From Nitrospira sp. (GTDB lineage: Bacteria > Nitrospirota > Nitrospiria > Nitrospirales > Nitrospiraceae), in NCBI GenBank assembly GCA_016715825.1, contig JADJXO010000004.1, positions 1 through 59,865 on the forward strand: 59,865 nt of DNA. Direction: 5' to 3'. The translations under genes and the position numbers were made by a program. Positions 26,140 to 33,954 of this stretch are shown in pieces. Under the pieces are notes generated by a model that was not told the origin of the DNA, searched no databases, and worked only from the letters and a program-made list of their open reading frames with translations. The first letter of the stretch is position 1. Every line of letters starts with the position of its first letter.

Positions 26140-26676
26140 TTAGACCCGGTGCATCAATCGGAACCGCCAAGGTTTTTTGGCCCAGGCCCCGGCGTAGTCG
26201 ACGCCGATTCGCGGAAATGTCCCGACCTGCTTGCTGGGAACCCTGGAACCTCGATCTTCAAACCAGAGCGATTGGCCTTGTGTCAGATCGAGTCGATGCA
26301 ATGACCGGTCGATCTCCAGCTCCCGGCACAGCTTCCCAGGCCCATCGATCAACCTCCCCTCGACTTCAATCGCTCGAATCAGCACGGCAGCTGGAAGTTC
26401 CGCCCGCTCCGTCACCACGTTCAACATGTCGTACATGCCGTAGATCAGGTAGACATAGGCTATTCCTGGAGGACCGAACAACACCTCGGTTCGCGTAGTC
26501 CTCCCTTTTGAGGCATGACAGGCTTTGTCTTCAGTACCGATATACGCTTCCACCTCGATGATTTTTCCAAGAAGGAGCCCCTTCCCGTTCTCACGCACCA
26601 CATACTTGCCGATAAGGGAGCGCGCAACCGTCAGCGTGGGACGATCAAAAAAAGTACGAGTGAGGATCTTTGGCAT
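26140..26676 (-). CDS. DNA-3-methyladenine glycosylase (Mpg/AAG family)
   Basis: A 178-residue base-excision-repair enzyme that removes alkylated purines. The order of motifs follows the family: FFDRPTLTVARSLIGKYVV, the IIEVEAYIGTEDKACHAS segment with the catalytic Glu and the His/Ser after it, RTTRTEVLFGPPGIAYVYLIYG with the intercalating Tyr region, MLNVVTERAELPAAVLIRAIE and the closing RIGVDYAGAWAKKPWRF. Length is normal. It is transcribed in the same direction as the TonB receptor upstream of it but has no functional link to it. Confidence 0.93.
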   Translation of the reverse strand: MPKILTRTFFDRPTLTVARSLIGKYVVRENGKGLLLGKIIEVEAYIGTEDKACHASKGRTTRTEVLFGPPGIAYVYLIYGMYDMLNVVTERAELPAAVLIRAIEVEGRLIDGPGKLCRELEIDRSLHRLDLTQGQSLWFEDRGSRVPSKQVGTFPRIGVDYAGAWAKKPWRFRLMHRV

Positions 26677-26737
26677 CGCAATGCTTACTTCGTGGATGAT
26701 GGATCGTGAGCCATTTTAAACATTGACCATGCCCCAT

Positions 26738-28780
26738 TCAAAAGTACCAGGCCAGTCCCCCCATCACCGTCCTCGGATTGCCTGGTACAAAGTGAATGTC
26801 CGCCACGCCAGTCGGTTCGGTCCGCAGACGTGACTCAAACGCAAAGATCGCCTGTTCCCATTTGGTATTGAACAGGTTCTGCACGAAGAGAAAGGCCTCG
26901 AGGCGTCCATGAGGCAATTTGACGGGTATGCGATAGCGTTCTGAAAGATCGAAGGTAATCCACGAAGGCGACTTGATGCTCCGATCTTCAATCAGCGGTC
27001 GAACCCCGAGATACGTCGCCTGCAGTTGCGATGTGAGCCCGGGCGGCCACTGAAGAATGGCCGCTCCATAGGCGGTATATTCAGGCGCCAACGGGATGGC
27101 ATCGCCGTTGCGAAATTCCGCATGGGTCCAGGTGAAACTCCCGTTCACATAGAGCGGTCCCCAGACTTGGCCCCGGACGGCGACTTCCACCCCCTGGCGT
27201 CGGGTGGCTCCACGAATTTCCGTCGTCCCTTCGTCACCGACCAGAACCAATTCCGACTTAAGATCCAATCGCCATGCCGTGGCGATCAGCTCGAGACCCT
27301 GCGGACCCCAGGGCCTGAATCGGATCCCGACTTCATAGCTTCTCGCTCTTGCAAGAGGAGACGCCCCGGTTGCTATGGCTGAGCGGGCATCATTGCTGTG
27401 AAACCCTTCTCCGTAGTTGACGAAGAATTCAGTACGTGCCCAGGGCCCGAGAATCATACTCATCTTCGGGAGAATAATGCCGGAACCCTTTCGACCGTCC
27501 GGCTGTTCGGCACAAGTGGCGCATCGGTTGCCTACGTCGAATGTGAAAAACTCTCCCCTGACACCTCCCGAAAACCGAACCCATGGTAGAGGCTGAACCT
27601 CTGCCTTGATGAAGGGCGAATAGGATACCGTTCGGGCATCGCTGTCGATGGTGGTGCCGGTCGGCGTGCGTAGGGTCTGCGTTCCCAATTTGGCATGAAC
27701 ATCGTCGACTCTCGTCTGAAACCCCACGGTCCCCACGGTCGGCATGCCCAGCAGTTCGATCCGTTGCTTGAAACCAAAATCGCCACCATAGATGGCCCGA
27801 CGATCGAATTGTGCGAAGCCGTCGCCGTTTACGGGATCATTGAGGAAGAATGTAAAATCCGTGAACAGGTCCAGCCGATAGTATTGGCCATAGGCATTCG
27901 CAAAAAACTGACCACCTGTGGTGGTGTCGTAGTGATAGTTCACGTTCCCTGTCGTTCGGAGTGTATTGCCTCCTTCATACGGATTGATGGTACCAAACCG
28001 GTCCAGAAGCCCCGTACTCACGGCACGGAAAGGAATCTCACCGGAACCATCCCATTTGGAATGAAGGAAGGTGGCCTTGACACTCAACTCGTCTCTTCCG
28101 GTCAGATTCGTCGTGACCTTGCCCAATAGATTGGTCCGATAATATTGATTGTCGTTGAGATACGGGCCGTTCGTATAGAACCCTTCGGCGGCAAACAAGG
28201 TGCGGACGCGGTCTTTCGTCGGCGAGAGCATCAGCAGATACCGCTGGGCGCTATACTCTCCACCCGCTCCTTGAACGAGTCCTTCTTTCACCATATCGCG
28301 CGTCCGAAAATTCACCGCCCCTGCTGTGGCGAAATCCCCGTACTCCGGTAGGTAAGAGCCCTTGTGGACATCAACCCCAATGATAGTCTCTGGAATAATG
28401 ACGTTGAGATCCGTATAGCCTTGCCCATGCGCATGGGTACGAAGATTGATCGGCATGCCATCAAGAAAAAATCCCACGTCTGTGCCGTGGTCCGCGTCGA
28501 AGCCCCGGAGAAAATACTGATCAGCTTTGCCGGCGCCCCCGGAGTGTTCCACCGCCACGAAGCCGGGAATCAAGCGAAGCACCTGGGCCGGGCGGCCCTG
28601 AGGCTGCAGAACGATTTCTTTGTCAGGGATGAACTGTTGTGACGAGGCTGCCACTGGCCGTTCAGCCACCACAGACACTTCTGGGACCTCGATCTCCAGT
28701 TCATCGGGATCGTGCCCGAAGGCGTCATCGCTCCAACAGAGAGCTAATATCAGAGATACCAGATAGGGTACGAATGGCAT
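26738..28780 (-). CDS. TonB-dependent outer-membrane receptor, probably for nickel
   Basis: About 680 residues. A signal peptide (MPFVPYLVSLILALCW, cleavage near AFG) is followed by a TonB-box-like PEVSVVAERP, a plug domain (residues 60-170; GGAGKADQYFLRGFDADHGTDVGFFLDGMPIN) and a 22-strand barrel ending in GGLAWYF with the terminal Phe needed for outer-membrane insertion. His-rich loops occur in the plug (RTHAHGQGYTD). The gene starts 25 bases after the stop of nikR and probably shares its transcript, which points to nickel (or a nickel chelate) as cargo. The assignment of metal is from context only. Start chosen by GGAG and signal peptide. Confidence 0.88.
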   Translation of the reverse strand: MPFVPYLVSLILALCWSDDAFGHDPDELEIEVPEVSVVAERPVAASSQQFIPDKEIVLQPQGRPAQVLRLIPGFVAVEHSGGAGKADQYFLRGFDADHGTDVGFFLDGMPINLRTHAHGQGYTDLNVIIPETIIGVDVHKGSYLPEYGDFATAGAVNFRTRDMVKEGLVQGAGGEYSAQRYLLMLSPTKDRVRTLFAAEGFYTNGPYLNDNQYYRTNLLGKVTTNLTGRDELSVKATFLHSKWDGSGEIPFRAVSTGLLDRFGTINPYEGGNTLRTTGNVNYHYDTTTGGQFFANAYGQYYRLDLFTDFTFFLNDPVNGDGFAQFDRRAIYGGDFGFKQRIELLGMPTVGTVGFQTRVDDVHAKLGTQTLRTPTGTTIDSDARTVSYSPFIKAEVQPLPWVRFSGGVRGEFFTFDVGNRCATCAEQPDGRKGSGIILPKMSMILGPWARTEFFVNYGEGFHSNDARSAIATGASPLARARSYEVGIRFRPWGPQGLELIATAWRLDLKSELVLVGDEGTTEIRGATRRQGVEVAVRGQVWGPLYVNGSFTWTHAEFRNGDAIPLAPEYTAYGAAILQWPPGLTSQLQATYLGVRPLIEDRSIKSPSWITFDLSERYRIPVKLPHGRLEAFLFVQNLFNTKWEQAIFAFESRLRTEPTGVADIHFVPGNPRTVMGGLAWYF

Positions 28781-28805
28781 CTGGGGCACTCCACACAAAT
28801 CCTAT

Positions 28806-29222
28806 TTAGCGCAGTGCTTTTCCTGTCGTCGTCATCGTCAACTTGCCGTGTTTCACACCTTTTACAGATACCAACGCATCCGCCACCTTTTTGAGGTCCC
28901 CCCCCTTGCCTTTGACCACCAGGACTTCAAGACAGTGGTGATGATCGAGATGCACGTGCATGCCGGACAGAATGTGCCCAGCGTGTGCATGTTGGATGTC
29001 GGTCAACTTTCCAGTTAAATCCCGCACATGGTGGTCGTAGACAAACGTGATCGTCCCGACCGTTTCCTTGTTTTCATCCCACTCCTCGCCCACGAGCTTG
29101 TCTCGGATCAGATCACGGAGTGCCTCCGAACGGTTCGTATACCGCCGTCCTCGAATGTGACGGTCGAACTCCCCTAACAGCTTTCGATCCAACGACACTC
29201 CGAAACGGACCAGTTCATCCAT
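28806..29222 (-). CDS. nikR: nickel-responsive regulator NikR
   Basis: A 138-residue ribbon-helix-helix repressor. The DNA-binding N-terminus is MDELVRFGVSLDRKLLGEFD with the RSEALRDLIRDKL helix; the C-terminal ACT-like domain holds the square-planar nickel site. By alignment with the E. coli protein all four ligands are present: His78 in IQHAH, His89 and His91 in MHVHL, and Cys97 in HHHCLEV. GGAGG lies 5 bases before the chosen ATG; a longer frame upstream is not needed. The downstream gene is a TonB receptor. An inverted repeat just upstream is a candidate autoregulatory operator. Confidence 0.93.
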   Translation of the reverse strand: MDELVRFGVSLDRKLLGEFDRHIRGRRYTNRSEALRDLIRDKLVGEEWDENKETVGTITFVYDHHVRDLTGKLTDIQHAHAGHILSGMHVHLDHHHCLEVLVVKGKGGDLKKVADALVSVKGVKHGKLTMTTTGKALR

Positions 29223-29239
29223 AAGACCTCCACTAGGTG

Positions 29240-29266
29240 GTAGCACGAATAGTAGTTTCGTAACAC
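29240..29266 (-). promoter_or_regulatory. candidate NikR operator
   Basis: The plus strand reads GTAGCAC, 13 bases, GTAACAC. Read as an inverted repeat, the right half matches the GTGTTAC half-site reported for Geobacter-type NikR perfectly; the left half has three mismatches. The inner part also pairs (ACGAA...TTCGT). It lies 18 bases upstream of the nikR start, right for repression. Confidence 0.55.
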
Positions 29267-29370
29267 GATTGAGCGGAACTGGCAATCTCAAACTCAGAGG
29301 CTGCTTACCTTACGACACGTCCACTGTGTTTGGATTCATGACAGGGAGGGAATCAGTAACAGACGGCACA

Positions 29371-30294
29371 CTACCTCAACATCTCGTTCTGAGGAGAGGA
29401 AATCACGAGCAGGAGACATCCGTCGTCCGTCGACGTATCGTGGTGTACAGTGCCAGCTTCCGCGCGGTGATAGTCCCCGACCGTCATCGCACGACCGGCA
29501 ATACTGCAACCACCTTCCAGAACAAAGAGCTCTTCCACTGTGCTGTGACGATGCGGCGCATAGCTGGTGCCCGGAGCAAAACGAAGCAGCGTCGTGACTC
29601 TTCGGGAAACCGGATCGAACGAGAGCACTTTGGCCGTCACTCCCGGTGCGATTCCACGCCAGATTCCCTCCGACGCCCTAATATAGGTGAGCCCCTTGGT
29701 CGGCCGTTGAAACATCAGTTTGGCCTTCCAGTACCGGACTGGCTCAGAGGTCATAGACCGAATCAAAAGAGTCCGGAGGAAATTTGAAAGGGCAGTCCGG
29801 CAAGAAGCTAACCAGGTAGCAAGAGAGTCGACATCATGCCTGGGCCTTGCCTCACTTTCATTTGCGGCCCCCTCGCCTTGCCGGACCGACGTATGGCCTG
29901 TAACGGAGGCTTGGTGTTCCAGATGAAGTTGGACATCGCTCGGCTCTTCAATGCGGGACAGAAGTCGCTCCCGTAATGAATCCCGAGGCTTTACGGGGAC
30001 GGTGTTGAGTGCCAGCACGTCGGCAGTTCGCTCAAACTGTTTGGCCTCGCGAGCTTCTTCTACCGCAATCCGGTCTAGAAGCCGTTCACGAAGGGTCGCC
30101 TGAGGTCGTACCGGAGCCAGCGCACCAGTCAGTGCTCCGAGCGTTGCTTGATAGGCTTGCGTTGTTTCTCGCAGAAGATCTGATTCTCCTTTGAGCCTCA
30201 CCGTAAAGACCTGCTCATCCTCTGGATCCAAGACCCCGAGGGCATGGAGTATCGCCTGCTCTTCTAATTCTTCCGGTAACTTAGTCTCACTCAT
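29371..30294 (-). CDS. anti-sigma factor with C-terminal cupin (ChrR-like)
   Basis: A 307-residue protein. The N-terminus (LPEELEEQAILHALGVLDPEDEQVF) resembles the sigma-binding anti-sigma domain. Two copies of a proline-leading LRERLLxRI helix follow (APVRPQATLRERLLDRI and VPVKPRDSLRERLLSRI). The C-terminal 110 residues form a cupin with PHRHSTVEELFVLEGG and a later EAGTVHHD, giving the three His and one Glu of a metal site, as in ChrR-type zinc anti-sigma factors. No membrane helix is obvious. Its ATG overlaps the sigma gene's stop (ATGA), so the two are translationally coupled. It probably holds the ECF sigma factor inactive until a signal such as oxidants acts on the cupin. Confidence 0.85.
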   Translation of the reverse strand: MSETKLPEELEEQAILHALGVLDPEDEQVFTVRLKGESDLLRETTQAYQATLGALTGALAPVRPQATLRERLLDRIAVEEAREAKQFERTADVLALNTVPVKPRDSLRERLLSRIEEPSDVQLHLEHQASVTGHTSVRQGEGAANESEARPRHDVDSLATWLASCRTALSNFLRTLLIRSMTSEPVRYWKAKLMFQRPTKGLTYIRASEGIWRGIAPGVTAKVLSFDPVSRRVTTLLRFAPGTSYAPHRHSTVEELFVLEGGCSIAGRAMTVGDYHRAEAGTVHHDTSTDDGCLLLVISSPQNEMLR

Positions 30295-30893
30295 GGCATC
30301 AGACCTGCTTCGTAGGGTGCAAGGGCCTCGCGCAGTTTGATCATCCCCAATCTCATTCTCGTCTTCACCGTCCCCAGAGGTAGTTGTAGTTTGTCAGCGA
30401 TCTCGCTTTGACTCAACCCATAGAAATACGCGAGGGCGATGGCTTGCCGCTGGTCTTCAGCAAGCTTGGCCAAAGCATGTCGCACATACCGTCGACGCTC
30501 TTGCCCTTCCACATCCTGCTCCGGCGTCTCGTCGTCGCTGGCAAACACATGAGCGGCATCCAACGATTCGATCCGTCCATGTTCGGCGGCCCCCGCGCGA
30601 AACCGATCGATCGCCCTCGTTCGAGCCAACATCATCAACCACGCACCAGGGGTCCCTCTGGTCCGGTCATAGGTATGCGCCTGACGCCACACCTGAGTGT
30701 AGACGTCCAATGTGACTTCTTCAGCTGCTTCGCGATTCGTGAGAATTTTGACGACAAGACCGAAGACCTGGGCGCTCGTCCGATCGTACAGCGTCGCAAG
30801 CGCAGCCTGATCACCCTGCGCTGTGAGAGCGATCAGTTGAGTCCATTCTTGGTCTTGAGCCAGCTTGGTCAGGTGCACAGTCATGACCGGCAT
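30291..30893 (-). CDS. ECF-family RNA polymerase sigma factor (SigK-like)
   Basis: A 200-residue group 4 sigma factor. Region 2 spans ALATLYDRTSAQVFGLVVKI to GTPGAWLMMLARTRAIDRFR, and region 4 reads LAEDQRQAIALAYFYGLSQSEIADKLQLPLGTVKTRMRLGM, in pieces of which the helix-turn-helix is plain. The start MPVMTVHL was chosen because GGGGGAGA lies 5 bases upstream; the frame is open far upstream but without similarity. The anti-sigma gene overlaps its stop. Divergently across a 247-base gap lies the decayed lipoprotein/DUF4331/TPR/HupE operon that such sigma factors accompany in other genomes. Confidence 0.92.
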   Translation of the reverse strand: MPVMTVHLTKLAQDQEWTQLIALTAQGDQAALATLYDRTSAQVFGLVVKILTNREAAEEVTLDVYTQVWRQAHTYDRTRGTPGAWLMMLARTRAIDRFRAGAAEHGRIESLDAAHVFASDDETPEQDVEGQERRRYVRHALAKLAEDQRQAIALAYFYGLSQSEIADKLQLPLGTVKTRMRLGMIKLREALAPYEAGLMP

Positions 30894-31139
30894 ACGATCT
30901 CCCCCATAAAGCTGTACGAGCCAATGGGGAAGATTAGATTCCTGATTGCGGGTCTTTTTTGATCTCTCGATCGAAATCGGACTATAGCACCGCAAAAATC
31001 GACCAGCAAGCAGACCTGCCACCAAGAAGAGATCCAAACGGCAATCTGTCTCGTAATGGAAAGCAGACCGCCGGCAGGTGCTGATGCCAAATGCACCGTC
31101 ACAACAGCAGCAGTTCACCGTGGAGAGGAGAGCAGAGCC

Positions 31140-31360
31140 ATGAAACCATCCAAGTTTGAGTCTGTAGGAGTCGTCTGCGCCGTCGGACTCTTGTCCGGCT
31201 GCAATGGCAGTGACAACGTGCCACTCATCACCCAAGCGGACCAACAGCCGCCGTGGAGGAGCAGCGTGTTCCGGAATCGGATGCACTCACGTCAGAGGAG
31301 GCAGCATTGGTCAGTCAGGCTGAATCCGAACCCGTTCCGGCTCCACTACCCGACCTCTAA
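31140..31360 (+). pseudogene. small lipoprotein gene, frameshifted
   Basis: An ATG opens a signal with a lipobox (VVCAVGLLSGC). After about 40 codons the frame shifts: just past the QADQQPP stretch the next frame reads VEEQRVPESDALTSEEAALV and on to a natural TAA, an acidic Ala/Glu/Pro tail that fits the start much better than the continuing first frame. One base appears lost near 31250. It leads an operon with further broken genes. Confidence 0.55.
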
Positions 31361-31403
31361 TCCAACTCGCCGATAAGGCTGACGTACATAGGAGGAGGAC
31401 ACC

Positions 31404-32025
31404 ATGTTTTCTCGAATTCGACCACTCGTTCTGGCAATGCTGGCGGTGTTCACGATAACACCAGCCTTGGCTGCCAGCCACCGCGAAGCCCCGCTGATCG
31501 CGAACGATCCGACGGCGGATATCACCGACTTTTACTTTTTCCGTAGCTGGCAGGACTCCGTCAAAGCCATTCTGATCATGAATGTGATCCCGAGTCAGGA
31601 GGCGGGATCGGGGCCTAATTATTTCAATTTCGCGGACGGCGTGCTGTATGAAATTCATGTCGACAACAATAAGAACAACATCGCGGCAAACATCGTCTAC
31701 CAGATCCGCTCCACAACCGAGATTCGCCAACCGAGAAGCGCTTTTCCTCTCTCCTATGTCGCGTTACCGCCAATTACGGCGTTGGACGGGAATGGAACGG
31801 AAGGGTGGCTATTGCGGCAAAGCTATACGGTGACGGAATAACGATTTGGCCGACCAAGCCGTGATCTCGGTACCGGACCGATGTTCGCGGTGCCCTCGAA
31901 CGTCGGTCCCCGCACGATGCCGACGATGCCAACGACGCAATCATCGTCGGAGCGTCTGGCGCCGATACCTTCAGCGGATTCAACGTGAACACCATCGGGC
32001 TGGAAATTCCTATCCGCGAGCTCAT
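31404..32025 (+). pseudogene. DUF4331 gene, interrupted by stop and deletion
   Basis: The start is sound: signal peptide (LAMLAVFTITPALA) and the DUF4331 opening SHREAPLIANDPTADITDFYFF. After YTVTE an in-frame TAA occurs, then the same frame goes on with RDLGTGPMFAVPSNVGPRTMP, which is family-typical. Directly after this, at a doubled ACGATGCC, the sequence jumps to DANDAIIVGASGADTFSGFN in another frame, so the domain core normally between these motifs is deleted. The C-terminal part is missing too and is replaced by a TPR-protein sequence after LEIPIRELI. DUF4331 proteins are secreted and of unknown function. Confidence 0.75.
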
Positions 32026-32448
32026 CGGTCCAAACGGCAATAAATTGCTCGGTGCCTATTCGGATTTCCTGCTAGATCAGCGCCGTTATCAGGCTGTCAT
32101 TTCCCTACTTCAATCTGAAACGAGGGCCGATGGATTGCTCCTGCGTCTGGCGATTGAGGAACAGGCGTTACAGCTGCCCGCGTTCAAAAACCATACAGCC
32201 GAACTGACAGCCCGCTTTGCCGCCAGCCGCGAGTGCGGAACAAACCTCCATGTCAGGGAGGAGGCACGATTCACATTGGCCTTGCTTCACGATGCGAAAC
32301 TCGCCCTGCCGTTAGCTCAGACTAATTGAGCTGTGCAGCGGGGAACCGAGCAGCCGCTCAGCCGGTGCTTGATTGGATAAAGGCGAACCCTGTGGAAGAC
32401 TTTCAGTTGCGGCAACTTGCAACGCAGTTTCAGGAGGCACGATTCTGA
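32026..32448 (+). pseudogene. remnant of a tetratricopeptide-repeat protein fused to the DUF4331 remnant
   Basis: Without a start of its own, the frame continues from the DUF4331 remnant into KLLGAYSDFLLDQRRYQAV, DGLLLRLAIEEQALQ and REEARFTLALLHDAKLAL, typical of the TPR protein that follows DUF4331 genes in related loci. After LAQTN the frame stops, but shifted frames give NWAVQREP and then AAAQPVLDWIKANPVEDF up to a natural TGA. So the N-terminal half is deleted and the C-terminal part carries small indels. The TGA overlaps the next ATG (TGATG). Confidence 0.65.
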
Positions 32449-33630
32449 TGCGCACTCTGCTCATCATCACCTGGCTGCTGCTCAGCTTTCCTGCTTGGGC
32501 CCACAAACCCAGCGATAGCTATCTCTCGCTCTCGATTCAGCGTGATCACATTGAGGGACGATGGGACATCGCCTTACGCGACCTTAACGATGCCGTTGGA
32601 TTAAATAGTGATGGAAACGGGCAACTCACCTGGGGGGAAGTCCGAAGCAAACACAACGAGATCACCGCGCACGCACTGTCTCGTCTTACCTTGTCTGCTG
32701 CTACGCAGGTCTGTACGAGTCAGGTGCTGGAGAAACTCATCGATCATCACACGGATAGAACCTATTCAGTCTTACGTTTCCGGTCCGATTGCGGCGGACC
32801 GATCGAACAGCTCGCGGTGGACTACCGACTCCTGTTCGATATCGACGCACAACATAAGGGGCTCCTGCGTATAACTCAAGCGGGACACACCAGCACCGCT
32901 ATTTTCAGTCAAGAATCCACGGCCCAGGAATTCTCCATGGCCGAGTTGTCACGCTGGACCGAGAGCATGCACTTTGTCCACGAAGGGATCTGGCACATCT
33001 GGCTTGGCTTCGACCATGTCCTAATTCCTACTGGCTCTCTCGCTTCCCGCAGTTTTGATCCGAGTGGAGGAGCACTGGCAAGCAGCTGGTACGTTTCCAT
33101 CGGTGTGCTGGAATGTCGTCAGCATCATCACGGCCTTTACCTTGGCCCACTCCCTGACGTTGAGTTTGGCTGCACTGGATATCATCCGGCTCCCGTCCCG
33201 CTTGGTAGAATCGGTGATTGCCGCCTCAATCGTGTTCGCAGGGATCGGTAATTTATACCCACTGATGATGAGCCGACGTTGGATGGTGACATTCGGATTC
33301 GGCCTCATTCATGGATTCGGGTTCGCGTCCGTTCTTACCGATCTCGGCCTACCTCATGACACATTGCTTCTAAGCCTGGTCAGCTTCAATGTGGGTGTGG
33401 AGCTCGGCCAACTCGCCATTGTCTCAGCATTCCTGCCCCTGGCCTATCTCATCCGCCGCTCCGGGTCCTATCCGAGATTGGTCCTCACCGGCGGATCGCT
33501 GGCGGTAGTCGCTATAGCACTCGTCTGATTCACTGAGCGGGCCTTCAACTGGCTCCGACGCTGCTCTTCCATGGGCACATCAATCCGTATGGTCAGTTCA
33601 CGCTCGATCTGGCACGACCGTCATTTTTGA
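32448..33630 (+). pseudogene. HupE/UreJ family membrane protein gene, frameshift plus nonsense codon
   Basis: GGAGG precedes the ATG. The signal peptide (LLIITWLLLSFPAWAH) and a soluble N-terminal domain lead into HEGIWHIWLGFDHVL, the conserved entry to the membrane part. There one extra A shifts the frame; removing it yields HVLFLLALSLPAVLIRVEEHW and the intact helices (ITAFTLAHSLTLSLAAL, FGFGLIHGFGFASVLTDLGL, FNVGVELGQLAIVSAFLPL). A TGA, probably a former TGG, then interrupts ALV-FTERAF near the end; the next stop in frame is given as the boundary. HupE proteins are thought to carry nickel or other ligands. Confidence 0.75.
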
Positions 33631-33954
33631 GGGCAGCCTGAGCCATCCTGTCACCATGACGCCACGTCTTCCCATGAGAGCAATATCAAGCCGCCATGCT
33701 GTTCGCTGAAGTGGAGGGCTATGGCGTGCCATCGCAGCGTCCCTTCCGTTACCCCAGGTACCCGAGCCTATTCGGGAATCTAAACCGATATCTCCGCTAG
33801 TACGACTCAGTTGCCCCGGTTTGTTCTCCGCTCCGGATTCAGCGGAATATGCAATTTATCCTGATAGCGCCAATCCGTTTTCGCCATTCACTCGTATACC
33901 AGTTAAGAGTGCCCACTCAATGGGAGCAGGGCCATGCTTGAGAGGAGGAAGACG
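33631..33954 (+). other. intergenic region before the RHS gene
   Basis: No gene recognised. AGGAGG lies 7 bases before the ATG giving MKQTPPCQ and supports that start for the RHS gene. No clear promoter or repeat was seen. Confidence 0.45.
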
